From assembly GCA_014529385.2 (NCBI GenBank), contig CM043953.1:110056549-110120548 (forward strand): 64,000 nucleotides of DNA, written 5' to 3'. The notes beneath the pieces are model-generated. The model ran no database searches. It was not told the origin of the DNA and was given only the letters and a program-made list of their open reading frames with translations. The stretch comes from Adiantum capillus-veneris. Lineage: Eukaryota; Streptophyta; Polypodiopsida; Polypodiales; Pteridaceae. Every line of letters starts with the position of its first letter. Position 1 is the stretch's first letter. Positions 53,500-64,000 of the stretch are shown one piece after another. The translations under genes were made by a program, and so were the position numbers.

Positions 53500-56400
53500 A
53501 ATGGATAACAATCTAATCTGCAGGTTAGGTTATTCAAGGCCTAGATTTTCATCATTTCAAAGGTTGCAATCAATTCTGACACTTTTGCGCTAGAGTTAAT
53601 CAACTCTTGTGAGTCTAAGAGAAATCAATTGCCAGAAGTACTTTGGCAAAAGCAATCTTATCAAACTTGAGTAGAATTTTTTTTGCTAATCAATACCAAA
53701 GTCTGCTAGGAGATAGTTGACAATCCCGAGCTGAGAGTTCAAGTACAACAGAGCAAGCCAGTAGCAGTGGTAACACAGGTATAAGTGCAACATAGCAAAT
53801 TTTACAGCTTCTACAATGGAGATAAAGTCTTGTATACAGATTCAAAAGTCCATAGATACTTGATGAACAACAAAAGCAGCACAGGAGAGCCAAGATCCCA
53901 TTGATCAGAGTAAAACCAGATTCAGAGAACTCCCAGATGTTCACAGACTTCAATGGAGCCGGGTATTGCAAGCTTAAAAACGAATTGCAGATAGAGGTGC
54001 AAAAAATCAACCCAAGTGGTTATCTAGAAATATGCACGAGCCAGTAAAGCATACATTTGGTGCATATGCAATCAGGCTCATTCTACATGGATTACAGTGG
54101 TCAGATCTACAATCGAGAACCAGAAATGCAAGATCCAACAGATCAACCAATAGAAGCCAATCTAATTGGAGAACCAAGCCAAAGACGGTACAAAGGTCAA
54201 GATAGAGCAGTCTACAGCTTGATGCTCAGTGTTCTAAAAGAAGATGCCAACAATTTGGCAAGCACAGAAACAAAAGCTCCTCTTCAAGAGCTTGACATGA
54301 TAGAGCCAGTTGAAATACCACCAGTCATGGCATATTGCTCAGATTGTGGACGAAAAGGTGGACATTTTGCTGAAGATTGTCCAAGAAATCCAGACAACAG
54401 GGACATATCAACTGACAAGCAAGGTACATAGAAGTTTAAAAATGTGAATCTCGATGTAAGTGCATTTAACTCGTCACTTTTAATGCAATCGGATGATTGT
54501 GCATTACCATTAGAAGCATCGATAAAAACACTGCAAGTACAAAATCAGCATAAAGATGCACATGCACATGAAAAGCTTAAAATTGATTCTTTAAACAATA
54601 AATTCTTGCATGAATTTAGTCAAGGTGTCGAGATATCACCAAAGGTTGAAAAGACTGTTAGGTTTGCTAGTGATTTTGCATCCACTGCCACAAGTGTGCA
54701 ATCATTCACGAGTCTAAGGGACACATCAAACATAATGATGTTAGCATTGCATGGCACACATAATTCATATGCACACTATGTAGACCAAGAAGGGAAACTG
54801 TACAAAAAGGATCAACCTGTGTTTGAACGGCCCACATACGAGCTTATAGAAGTGCGTCTAGTGATAGATTAAAAAGGATGGTTCATTTCAGAGGAAAGAA
54901 TCTACTATAGCCCATCCTCTCTAGAGCTGAAGGATATTACTCAAGTGAACCCAGAGATTTGTTCAGAGCCAAACTCTCCTCCATTGGAAATAAAGCTTCG
55001 ATGTTGTGACCAACAAGCATATACTTCGACCAAAACAGTCGTAGATATAGATGAGATTCTAGCATCTATGATGCCTTGGGTCATGAAACCACAGGAACTC
55101 ATATCATAGGAGACCCATGGGATAGACAATATCAGGGCAAAGATAATGTTATCTACAGCTTGACTTGGGGAATAATTTGTCATGTTTCACGGAGATACAT
55201 AGGGAACTATGCAGAGGGTTTACAGATGCCAAACATCAATAGTGCTACACAAAGTGTACCTTCACAGTTCCAAAAGGTGAGGCTCAACCAGAGCCAAACA
55301 GTTTTGAGCTCTCACAATGAAGCAGTCTATAGTGATCACCTTAGGAAGCGGGGAGCTGCAAATTCATCAAGCTCAACTCTAGTACAAGAAAATGTTACAC
55401 CAGTTAGAAGCCCAAGAACTTCTAGCCAACTGACCTCTTCAAAGCAGAAACCATTGAAAGATCATATGGTTGTTGGAAGTTTTGCATTGACCCAAAAGCC
55501 ATCAAAATATGCAGAAAAATTCTTCTATGAAGATCATCGGGGACAAAAGTTTCAGTTGATCTCCACAAGTCGGGGTCAAAAACCGACAAATTCCATCGTG
55601 CTCAAGCAATTGGATGAGACCAAGCTCGCATATGCATATCGAGATGCAAATGGCAATGATTCTCAGCAGGTTCAAGACATTGTAGAAACTCATATGGATG
55701 GTACGACTGAAGTCAAAGACTATCTGAAGATGATGCAAACCCTCAAGCTGCCAGAATAGGTGACAAAAAAGTCAAAATCAATGAAAGCTAAAGTCCAAAA
55801 TGCTACACAAAGGTCACCACTAAAATCTCCTCTGAAGAAACAGATTCTGCCAAAAAGTACAATGGACCTATTAAGGTCAAAGGTTACTCAAAGGCAGGAG
55901 GACAATGCTCAACAATTGCAAAAAAGTGTAGTATCACAGTCATACGAGTCGACATCAACAGAAGCAGGTGATCAAAGCAAAGCCAATGTAGAAAAAGTTC
56001 AACCCATTGACACTGCCACCACAAAATCACTCAATACAAAAAGAAATTTTGAGAAGATCAAGTGCAACATTGTTGGTGAGAATGAAGAAAAGATGTCAAA
56101 AGAAGTAAAGCTAGATTTACAGCTAGATAAGAACCTCGTGTCTTTTTGCACTTGGAAACGATGTGACCAACCACAGCTGGAAGACGCTCCTGAATTTGTG
56201 AGCATATCAAGAAACAAACAAGCAGAATGCTGGGGAATCATCTCCACCACCATTGAAGTAAGTTCACAGATCATCAAAGATCAATTCCATGTGATCACAT
56301 CAAAGGATATGCCAGAAGACATCATAATGGGAATGCCAATGGCCCATAAGATATTAGAGATACAGAATTCAATGAAGATGCAGACTTCAAAGGCAACAAA

Positions 56401-56932
56401 GAATGAAGACCAAGATTGGTCACCCATGGACGACAGTACAAAGTCCTCAAGCACAGTTAAAATGGAGACTGATGCCAAAGCAAAGCATATTGAAGATGAT
56501 TCATCTCCATCGAGCAGAACTTTAGAAGAGCTTAAAGAAAATCAGGCAATAGCAACTATGATAGCTATGGAGCAAAAAATGCCACCAAAGCTAGAAGGAA
56601 CGAAGATCAAAATTGCAGACAAAGGTAAAGCTAAAGTGGAACTTCCACCGATTAGCAAAGAAGATGTGATAGCATATGTCTCTACATTAGAGAACCCTCA
56701 TGGATCAACTTCTTCAAGCAAGTCAGGCTTTCAAAACTTCAAGTCAATTGCTGACCCAACTAAAACCTCTAAGGAGACACCCAGAAAAGCAAAGGTATAT
56801 CAGCCAAAGTACTCAAGAAAGCAAAGGAAAGTCAAGCAAGTGTTTGTTCCGAGCAGTTTAGTTAAAGTCAATGATCCAGTTTGGATTAAGGACAGGAAAT
56901 CACACATGAAGACAAACACATGGGATGGATAG
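53500..56932 (+). pseudogene. Decayed polyprotein of element C (gag-like, zinc finger, protease-like)
   Basis: One long frame now broken by stops (54429, 55757 among others) and a frameshift between 54872 and 55076. Segments: 54057-54431 with zinc finger CSDCGRKGGHFAEDC (CX2CX5HX4C, one residue longer than usual); 54444-54872; 55076-55759 with ICHVSRRYIGNYAEGLQMPN and KFFYEDHRGQKFQLIS; 55760-56932, basic and Lys/Ser-rich, with a stretch SSQIIKDQFHVITSKDMPED then IIMGMPMAHKILE that looks like the C-terminal part of an aspartic protease (normally ILGxP). No catalytic DSG was found. It lacks a standard gag core, so the family is unclear. A related piece is in element L. Confidence 0.6.
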
Positions 56933-58609
56933 CATCACAATGGAGCTTAAAAGAACAAGAAATACTATGGAGGTAACAGACAGATATGGGTTCCAAAACC
57001 ACAGGTTAGAGCATATGAAGTAACTTCAAGTCTCTCCCAAGAAAGAAGGCCCACAAGGTATCAACCTCGACAATATCCTAGGATACCTAAGAAGCAGGTA
57101 TACAATAGAACAACATTTAATGATGCTGAAGTCTACCACAGCTCACAAAAGGATACAAAACAAAGATAGATCTCAAAAAATGTTCTTCTTGGACAAGGAT
57201 TCTACACAGGGTATGCAAAGATTTGGCTACCAGTCAACCACAAGCCAACTGCAACTACACCAGAATTACATGAAGATCTCAACATCTCAGCAAGACTTAA
57301 AGCTCAATAAAGTCAACAAAGGAGTGACAAAGGTCATCAAGAGGTTTGGATTCCTAAGTCTTCCAATGCTCCTAGTCAAAAGCCAGATGCCAAAAGTGAA
57401 CAAAGGGCTCCAACAACATCAAAGACTTCTATCAACACGCCTAATTGGAGAATCAAACAACTAATGGAGTCTTCATAGTCAAAGAAGGACAACCCAGCCA
57501 ACGTGAATGCAGATTCTAAGATGATAAAACAGGTATGGCAAAAGAAACCTTCAATGCCAACTTGGTCCTTCACTAATCCTATTTTTGAAGATTCAAGCTT
57601 ACTTTTACCTAAAGAAATGTTTGTAGTAAGCACAAGAATGTAAACAGTCAAGTCGCCAGGGTGCAAAAAACACTCTTTGGCATAGTCAGAGTTGGGTTGC
57701 TGAGCCATAAAATGAGCAAATCATTAGACCCAAAGCTTCAAGTCATATTAAACTCTGTGCTAAGGTCGTAGCTATTAGGCTTACGCTCAAGCTGGAAGAG
57801 TGGAGCATATCTAAAATTGTGTCGCTCATGCTGGATGAGATGAGCATAAGAGTCGAAGTCTATTAACTTACAAGTGGTGGAGTGTTGTAGAGTCCAACAC
57901 TCATGCACAATGCACAGTAAGATGAGAGCACATATCCTCGTCTACGAAAACCATTCTTAAAGGGGTGCCAGCTTGCAAAGCCATGTCATATGCTTTTATA
58001 GCTACACCATCTTTCTGAAGAACCCCTCAAAATCTTTCTTGCACAGCATATTATTTTGCATGCATTTCTGTGTATGCATAAATAGGATGTCCCATCATTG
58101 GACATATGCATTAGACACTCTTTTTTGCTTCCACCTATGCACCTTGAGTGGACTACAGCAGGAAAACCAATGTTCCATCATGCTACCCTCTCATATTTGT
58201 TGCCTTTCTAATTCCATATCTATCAGCAAATACTCCCTTCAGTACTTTATTAATATTTCCCAAGCTAAAAAGTAATCCTATAATGCGCATATCCCAAAGG
58301 CATTTTTTTCCCACTAGGTTTTTTCCCTTTGGTCATCCAGGTATTAGACCCCAATTTAGAACCTCCTCATTCTACTTCCCTTGTACATACTTTTCATAAA
58401 TAAACAGCAACCTCATCATGATGCTACTACAACGGACAAATGCAACATTACCTCTCAAAATCGACTATTCAAACCAATGAAGATGCTGCAGCAAACTGAA
58501 CCTCATCAACAAATCCAACGACAAAATGAAGATCAGTCCATCAACAACCAATCAAAACCTTCCACAACCTCCAAGGACACTTTTTCAACAATGCCCGGGG
58601 ACGGGCACT
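56933..58609 (+). other. 3' internal region of element C, no RT or integrase
   Basis: Short frames (57120-57464, 57973-58399, 58381-58611) are Gln/Asn/Ser-rich or hydrophobic without domains. The region is too short and shows no RT or integrase motif. Confidence 0.6.
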
Positions 58610-58627
58610 AAAATAGGAAGGGGGGAA
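58610..58627 (+). other. Polypurine tract of element C
   Basis: AAAATAGGAAGGGGGGAA directly before the 3' LTR; the core AGGAAGGGGGG equals that of element B. Confidence 0.88.
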
Positions 58628-59637
58628 TGTTAACTGAGTCAACGTCAGTTAACAGAAGCTGCTAAAGACTGAAGACGTACGGATGCACATCGAAGATCAA
58701 AGTGAAGAAGCAGTAAATATTGGAGTTACACATTTTCCACATTTTCCCAAAATGGTCACTTATTGTAAATTCCCAATTTATTTCAAGCCATTGTAATATT
58801 TTAATGTGTTACGGGCTCAATGGGAGTTCCAAGTTGTAAAAAACAGGTCAGTCACTGTACCTAGGTTGCAGATACAATAAATGTGGAGTCTCAAAGGTCT
58901 TGGGCACCGGACATTACAGATTTTAGACCTTGGCTAAGGTATAAAAGCCAACTTTGTAAAGATTTTATTAAGTTTTTGGATAAGAAATACACAGCATGAG
59001 CTAACGATGCTCACTTCTCTCCTTCTCGCGCTTCCTACTCCCTCTCCGGTTGTCACATTGCGAATGTGTTTTTGCATTGCAACCGCAGGTAAGAGCTCTA
59101 TGCATTGACATAAGCCATTCACAGTATTTCGTAGCTTCTGGCATCGTCGACCCGCTGCCTAATTTCATCATAATTAGGAATTTACACTTTTAAATTCAAA
59201 CTAAGCATAGGCGGGATATTGGGGCATCATTGCTAAGCATTTAGATACATTCTGAATCAAAAACGACTAGGTCAAAAATCCACTGCTGTTAATAATCACG
59301 ATTTTGGAACTTGACCTAAAGTGGCATTTGAGACCATAGACATGTGTGCTTAGGTCTTGTAAACTTGTCTTAGAAGTTTCGTTACGTTTGGATGTCATTT
59401 GATGCTGTAACGGATGTGATTTGCTTGCCGATGAGCGATTGGCTTTTGGTGATTTTAGTCACTTGAGTGTAGCCTGAGTTAGATGCGAGTTATTAGTTGT
59501 TTTCCAAGAGATTGACAACCTCTTGTAGCCTCTATGCACTAGTCGAGTCAGCTTCGTCCCATGGTTTGAAAAATTAATCGTGCTTCTCGCTAATACTGCA
59601 ATAAGATAGGATGGTGAGGTTAGACATGCGTCCCACA
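58628..59637 (+). repeat. 3' LTR of element C, 1010 bp
   Basis: Direct repeat of 49767-50779, TGTTAACTGAG to CCCACA. TATA box at 58940-58947 and a palindrome-type motif near 59290. Confidence 0.95.
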
Positions 59638-59776
59638 CCAAAGATTGAAGCGCTTTGGTTGAGAAAAGCTCCCTCCTTTCTGCAGCTTGCTGCGACTGCA
59701 TAAATACTGCAAAAGCTTGAAACATTTGCATTGTGACTGGATCAAACCAAACCCCCTGTTGCTCTTGTTGCTCCAT
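59638..59776 (-). pseudogene. gag: Element D gag, 5' portion
   Basis: Starts MEQQEQQGVWFDPVTMQMFQ at 59776 and continues AFAVFMQSQQAAERRELFST up to the C insertion. The rest of the gag follows at 49766 downward. The start lies about 60 bp inside the PBS, as expected. Fragment E carries the same start region. Confidence 0.75.
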
Positions 59777-59833
59777 AGCTTGAAATATTTAATTTGAAAC
59801 CTTCAATAAAAATTTTTGAACCCTCACCCTAGC

Positions 59834-59847
59834 TGTCGGGTTCACCA
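59834..59847 (-). other. Putative PBS of element D
   Basis: The minus strand reads TGGTGAACCCGACA close to the LTR end; tRNA not assigned. Confidence 0.55.
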
Positions 59848-59851
59848 AAAA

Positions 59852-60686
59852 TGTGTCAAGAGTGCGTAGTGTGACTAGGAAAGCGTCGGGCCCCTGGCTG
59901 TGAGGATTCGTAGCAAAATTAAGCAAGGCGTAGACGATTTGAAGCCAAAAACACACTAAAAAAGAAAAAAACTCCAGCCATGAAAGCTCCACTTTGAAAA
60001 AGAACCAATATTAACTCAAAACTCTTGTGTGTGTGAAGATTAGGTGTAGCCTCACTCCCAATTGCACAAATGCAGTGCTCATTCAACCTGTTAAAAACCC
60101 TAAAGTGACGCTTGATTCCTCGTTGTGACCATTTCATGGAAGCTTCAGTACTTCATTAAAGAAGCCCAAGTGGTTATTTGAGAAGGGGAAACCCTAATTG
60201 GAGGCCTCAAAGCCTTAACCATGCAGTGGAAGCAGCACGGGACTGCACTAGCACCTTGTAAAGGAATGGATGTATCTCCTTGCTCCTATGCCCAAATGAG
60301 CTCATTCTTGGCTCTAAAACGTCCCACACAACTTGAGCAATGATGCCACCATCATTGATGTGGAATTTTGAGCTATATTTAGGCTATTTTTAGCCCGCCA
60401 CTTTTTGTCCATAAAAAGCCCAAACGAGCTGAGAAAAATCCCTAAAATTGTGGAGAAATCCCATTGGACTCAAATTTCATGTTGAACCTCATTTTCCCAC
60501 TTGGTAAGCACTTTGGATACGTCTTTTACACCAGCGCACGAAACCTACTATTTTTAGTCGACATTGCCCGCATTGAACTTTCTAGGCAAAATGAGCGTGC
60601 CATTTTGATACACTTGAAATTTGTACATTTCTAAAGCAAAGTAGGCATATATTTGTGTAAAAAAGCATGCCATAGTGCCACGTCTA
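59852..60686 (-). repeat. 5' LTR of element D, cut by copia G
   Basis: Homologous to 19589-20430. Similarity stops at CCACGTCTA, where copia G's LTR end begins. About 60 bp of the LTR start is missing from this side. Confidence 0.75.
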
Positions 60687-60878
60687 TGAAGGAGTACGAG
60701 CGGAAGTGCGACACAAGAGAGAGTGCGAGAAGAAGAGCACGATGATATGGTGAACTCGCTCTACTGTAATGTGTAGAGCATAGTGAGTTCTTATTAGGTT
60801 TTAACAAAAGAATATGTGTACATACCTGGCGGCCCGCCCACTTACCTAGGCGACCACATTGGGATTTATACCCCAACA
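60687..60878 (-). repeat. 3' LTR of copia G, about 192 bp
   Basis: On the minus strand it starts TGTTGGGGTATAAATCCCA, a start common in plant copia LTRs, after the purine tract AAGTGGGAGGT (60889-60879). The end ...TCCTTCA at 60687 is inferred from where D's LTR similarity stops. Confidence 0.65.
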
Positions 60879-60967
60879 ACCTCCCACTTAAAGTCCAATG
60901 TGGTACTTTAAGTGTGAGAGAAGCTACTATACAAGCTAATATACAAGAGATGTAGAGAAGTGATGTA

Positions 60968-62428
60968 CTACCCTACACCTAACTGCTTGCGAAAATGTGC
61001 AAAGCTCTCTGAGGGAAGTCCTTTTGTAAGTAGATCAGCAGGATTTTCTGTGGTGTGAACTTTGACAAGCTGAAGTTGCTTATCCTCGAGCATTTCCCTG
61101 ATGAAATGATACTTCACATCCACATGCTTTGTCTTTGAGTGATAAACTGGATTACGAGCCAATTGTATAGCACTTTGACTATCACAATATAACACGGGCA
61201 TCTCTTCTTTGATTCCCAAATCTGTTACTAGTCGATTAAGCCAAATTGATTCTTTGCATGCCTCTAATGCTGCAACATATTCAGCCTCTGTAGTAGACTG
61301 AGTAACACAATCTTGTAATCTAGAACGCCATGATACTGCTCCACCAGCCAATGTAAAGACATAACCTGACGTAGACCTTCGGTTGTCTAAGTCACCTGCA
61401 TAATCTGAGTCTGTAAAACCATTTACATTTAGCTCCTGACTCCCATAGCATATACGCATACTCTTTGTAGCTTTTAGGTATCTCAATATTCCTTTCACTG
61501 CCTCCCAATGTTTCTTGCCTGGGTTTGACATGTATCGACTTACTACTCCCACTGCAAATGCAATGTCTGGGCGAGTAGCAATCATTGCATACATCAAACT
61601 ACCCATTGCAGACGCATATGTAATCTTATCCATTTCAGCCCGTTCTTCCTCAGACACAGGACAATCTTGTTTGCTAAGTTTCACATATGGTGGTAATGGA
61701 ACACTCAATGCCTTTCCCTTCTCCATATTGAAACGTTGCAAAACCTTGTCAATATACTCTGTTTGAGATAACCAAATCAACTTCTTTGATCTGTCTCTCT
61801 CAATGCGCATACCAAGTATATGACTTGCCTCACCCATGTCTTTCATGTCAAACGATTTTGCCATCTTTGACTTCAAAGCTGAAATTTCTTCCAAGTGCTT
61901 GCCAGCAATTAACATGTCATCCACATACAAAGTAAGGATCAGCCAACTGCCATCCTTAGCCTTCTTTGTATATAGACAGTGATCGAACTCACTACGTTTG
62001 TAGCCTTGAGAAAGCATAAACTTGTGGAAGTTATGGTACCATGCCCTCGGTGATTGTTTTAAGCCATAAAGACTCTTTAACAACTGGCATACCAAATCTT
62101 CCTTGCCTTTCTCAACAAACCCTTCTGGCTGCTACATGTAAATTTCCACATCTAAATCACCATGCAAGAACGTTGTCTTGACATCCATTTGGTGCAACAC
62201 CAAATCTTATATGACAACCAATGCAAGAAAGAATCTCAATGTAGTCATCTTGACCATCGGAGAGAAGACTTCATCAAAGTCAATGCCTTGTTCTTGCTTA
62301 AAGCCCTTGGAAACAAGCCTTGCTTTGTACTTTGGTTGACTATCATGAGCGGTGATCTTATACCTGTAAACCCATTTACAAGGTAGAGCCTTTTTGCCCA
62401 TTGGTAATTTAACTAGCTTCCATGTCTA
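60968..62428 (-). pseudogene. pol: Copia G reverse transcriptase-RNase H
   Basis: The same reading frame as the integrase. RT starts near 62401 (CKWVYRYKI, KARLVSKGFKQEQGID, FSPMVKMTTLRFFLAL) and continues MDVKTTFLHGDL, LLKSLYGLKQSPRAWY, then the catalytic YVDDMLIAG, ILGMRIERD and RPDIAFAVGVVSRYM. RNase H has FTDSDYAGD, STTEAEYVA, LYCDSQSAI and KTKHVDVKYHFIRE. It ends ESFAHFRKQLGVG. Three in-frame stops (62428-62426, 62209-62207 and 62134-62132) break the otherwise open frame. The catalytic residues remain. Confidence 0.88.
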
Positions 62429-63568
62429 GTTTTTATGCAGAGCTATCATCTCTGATTGCATGGCCAATTGCCAATTCCCGGAGTCCTTCATTTGCACTGC
62501 TTCCTTGTAACATGAAGTCTCATTGCAATCAGTCAGCATGACATAGTTCATAGATGGAAAAAACCGATCAGGAGGTCGCGTGATACGTCCAGATCTACGC
62601 AAAATAGGTGGCTCAGGCTCAGCCACAACCTGTGGTTCCAATCTATCCTGTCCTTGCTCCTCTTGAGCCCTGACATTTTGTCTTGCACGTGCAGGTCCAT
62701 CTTCTTGGAAGACAACTCTTCTAATCTCCTCAAACCTCTCTGGTTTAGAATGATATTTGGATTCATTAAAGTGAACATCATTGCTGCGGATAACCTTTCT
62801 GGATTCGGGATCCCAAAGTCTGTACCCCATCTCACCAGAATTACCATAGCCTAGAAAGATGCACTTTCTACTCTTTGGCTCAAGTTTGTTCCTAAATTCC
62901 TTTGGAACGTGAGTATATGCCTCACAGCCAAAGACTCTGAGATGCTTGTATGAGGGTATTTTTCCTGACCATACCATCTCTAGCATTGAATCCTTCTGTA
63001 AAACCTTGCGAGGAGATCTAGTTATAATATGAAAAACTGTTGATACAGCTTCGGCCCAAAACCCATTTGGCAGCTTTGCATTAGACAACATACTTCTGAC
63101 CTTCTCTTGTATGGTCCTATTCATCCTCTCAGCAACACCATTTTGAGGAGGATTGTAAGGAGCAGTAAGTTCATGTTTTATACGTTTTGACTCACAAAAG
63201 TCCTGAAAGGCCTTTGAAACATACTCTCCACCATTGTCAATGCGTAAGCATTTAAGCTTCTTGCCCCTCTGATTCTCCACAAGTGTCACAAACGTTTTGA
63301 AAACAGTAAACGCTTCATCCTTGTGCTTGAGAAAGTAAACCCATACTTTCCTCGAGTAATCATCTATAAATGTCATAAAGTAAAAAGCTCCCCCTAGAGA
63401 TAGGTTAGGCATAGGTACACACAAATCACTATGAACAAGTGCCAATTGTGTATCTCTTTTACTGCTTCTATGCTTATGTGGCTGTTGTGTTTGCCTACTA
63501 TACAGACAATGTTCACAGAATTCAAAATCATTAAATGAAAAGCCAGGCAAATAACCAGAACGAGACAA
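62426..63568 (-). pseudogene. pol: Copia G integrase
   Basis: An open frame of 380 codons. Zinc-module end CEHCLYSRQ, then catalytic D48 (LVHSDLC), D111 (RIDNGGEY) and E147 (GVAERMNR), with the D-35-E spacing of retroviral integrases. It continues with LRVFGCEAYTHVP, KCIFLGYG and GYRLWDP, and a linker with ILRRSGRITRPPDRF. It ends at a TAG before the RT. The N-terminal zinc module lies in another frame just upstream (63789-63394, LWHSRFGHMSRK), so a frameshift near 63565 separates them. Confidence 0.88.
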
Positions 63569-63935
63569 GATTTCCTAGACATATGTCCGAACCGGCTATG
63601 CCACAAAGAAACGTTCGACTGCTCAGTTACATTGATTACATTTTTAGAGACATTTGATACATAAATCATGTAAAGTCCTCCAGACTTTACTCCATGTGCT
63701 ACTGTCATAGAACCCTTGGATATCTTCCACATGTTCAGTCCAAAAGTGGTGACGTAGCTCGCATCATCAAGTAAACCTATGCTGAACATGTCTCACATTT
63801 TTCAGCGTGAAAGAAGAGCCATTCTGAAACTTCAATTGAACATCTCCAACACCTAAGATCTCACATGTCTGCCCATTGCCTAGCCGAACATGATCTTTAG
63901 TGGTCACATAAGAGGTAAACCACTCCTTGGTTGAA
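63569..63935 (-). pseudogene. pol: Copia G protease end and pre-integrase segment
   Basis: 63925-63790 reads EWFTSYVTTKDHVRLGNGQT, CEILGVGDVQLKF, SFTLKNVRHV, the segment after a copia protease active site. After a small deletion and frame change at about 63785, GLLDDASYVTTFGLNMWKIS and LWHSRFGHMSRK continue toward the integrase. The protease catalytic triad itself lies beyond the break at 63935 and is missing. Confidence 0.75.
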
Positions 63936-64000
63936 GACTAATGGGCCTTTTACTAATTGTGGGGTATTTTATTCTTTTAATTTTTAAGAGTGAAACTATG
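63936..64000. other. Unrelated AT-rich sequence at the window edge
   Basis: Not copia coding. Either an insertion into G or the flank of a truncation; it cannot be resolved without the next bases. Confidence 0.5.

Larger units (their letters stand above)
49767..59637 (+). mobile_element. Complete non-autonomous LTR retrotransposon C, 9.9 kb, inserted in D gag
   Basis: Two ~1.01-kb LTRs, a tRNA-Asp-type PBS (50782-50799) and a polypurine tract (58610-58627) define it. D's gag is interrupted at both edges, and a near-perfect 5-bp target duplication flanks it. The interior holds a ~2-kb palindrome-bearing tandem array and one decayed polyprotein (53500-56932). No RT, RNase H or integrase is seen in either strand. 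The LTRs differ at about 4-5% of sites by eye, mainly transitions, so it is older than B. It shares PBS, PPT core and LTR start with B. Confidence 0.9.
60687..63935 (-). mobile_element. Ty1/copia element G, inserted in D's LTR, 5' end lost
   Basis: Minus strand, TNT1-like. Present: a ~192-bp 3' LTR, a PPT, RT-RNase H, integrase and part of protease. Gag, 5' LTR and PBS are missing. At about 63935 copia coding similarity stops and unrelated AT-rich sequence runs to the window edge, so the element is truncated or interrupted there. The pol frame is nearly intact, so this is one of the younger elements in the nest. Confidence 0.8.

Noticed and set aside
50800..58609. Hidden reverse transcriptase or integrase in element C
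   Set aside because: No YxDD, RNase H or DDE-type motif context was found in the open frames of either strand.

Overview
The window looks like nuclear DNA of a land plant. It holds Ty1/copia and Ty3/gypsy LTR retrotransposons of plant type, tRNA-Asp-like and initiator-Met-like primer sites, long CT, GA and CA microsatellites, and plant-like relics of a TauD dioxygenase and an FCP1-type phosphatase. I cannot place it more precisely. No intact host gene was found. Almost all coding signal belongs to mobile elements at different stages of decay.

Layout. 1-3890: non-coding sequence with a SINE-like copy, microsatellites and a ~200-bp hairpin. 3893-8600: decayed plus-strand gypsy pol pieces, probably from two elements, one cut by a MITE-like insert (7701-8060). 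8919-15744: a complete minus-strand element (B) with 582/571-bp LTRs, PBS, PPT and a 5-bp target duplication; it encodes an upstream ORF and a gag-protease but no RT or integrase. It sits inside a TauD-like dioxygenase pseudogene (8879-8913 plus 15750-15970). 16164-23022: an older element (L) related to C, holding gypsy pieces F and E that share one LTR. 23.0-31.2 kb: SINE-like, promoter-like, chromovirus-integrase and zinc-finger fragments, a ~410-bp tandem repeat, a CTAAGCGGCT minisatellite and CA-rich duplications. 31277-33130: a DDE-like transposase pseudogene with a short intron. 33.6-35.0 kb: an FCP1-like phosphatase pseudogene. 35.6-37.0 kb: a copia relic. 39.6-42.4 kb: a gypsy gag relic with primer site and LTR edge. 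44.0-47.8 kb: a gypsy RT-RH-INT relic fused to a 5'-truncated copia 3' half.

47.8-64.0 kb is a nest. Gypsy element D (minus) is split in its gag by a 9.9-kb element C (49767-59637, plus). D's 5' LTR is interrupted by copia element G (60687 to about 63935, minus). C contains an array of about 275-bp units, each centred on a CG-cored palindrome, plus a decayed polyprotein with no recognisable RT or integrase.

B and C appear to be non-autonomous elements that share the same primer site, nearly the same polypurine tract and the same LTR start (TGTTAAC). This suggests both were mobilised by one unseen autonomous element. They, the palindrome array and the interrupted dioxygenase are the most interesting content. 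Clade labels (Athila/Tat-like, TNT1-like) come from motifs and memory of these families, not from a search.
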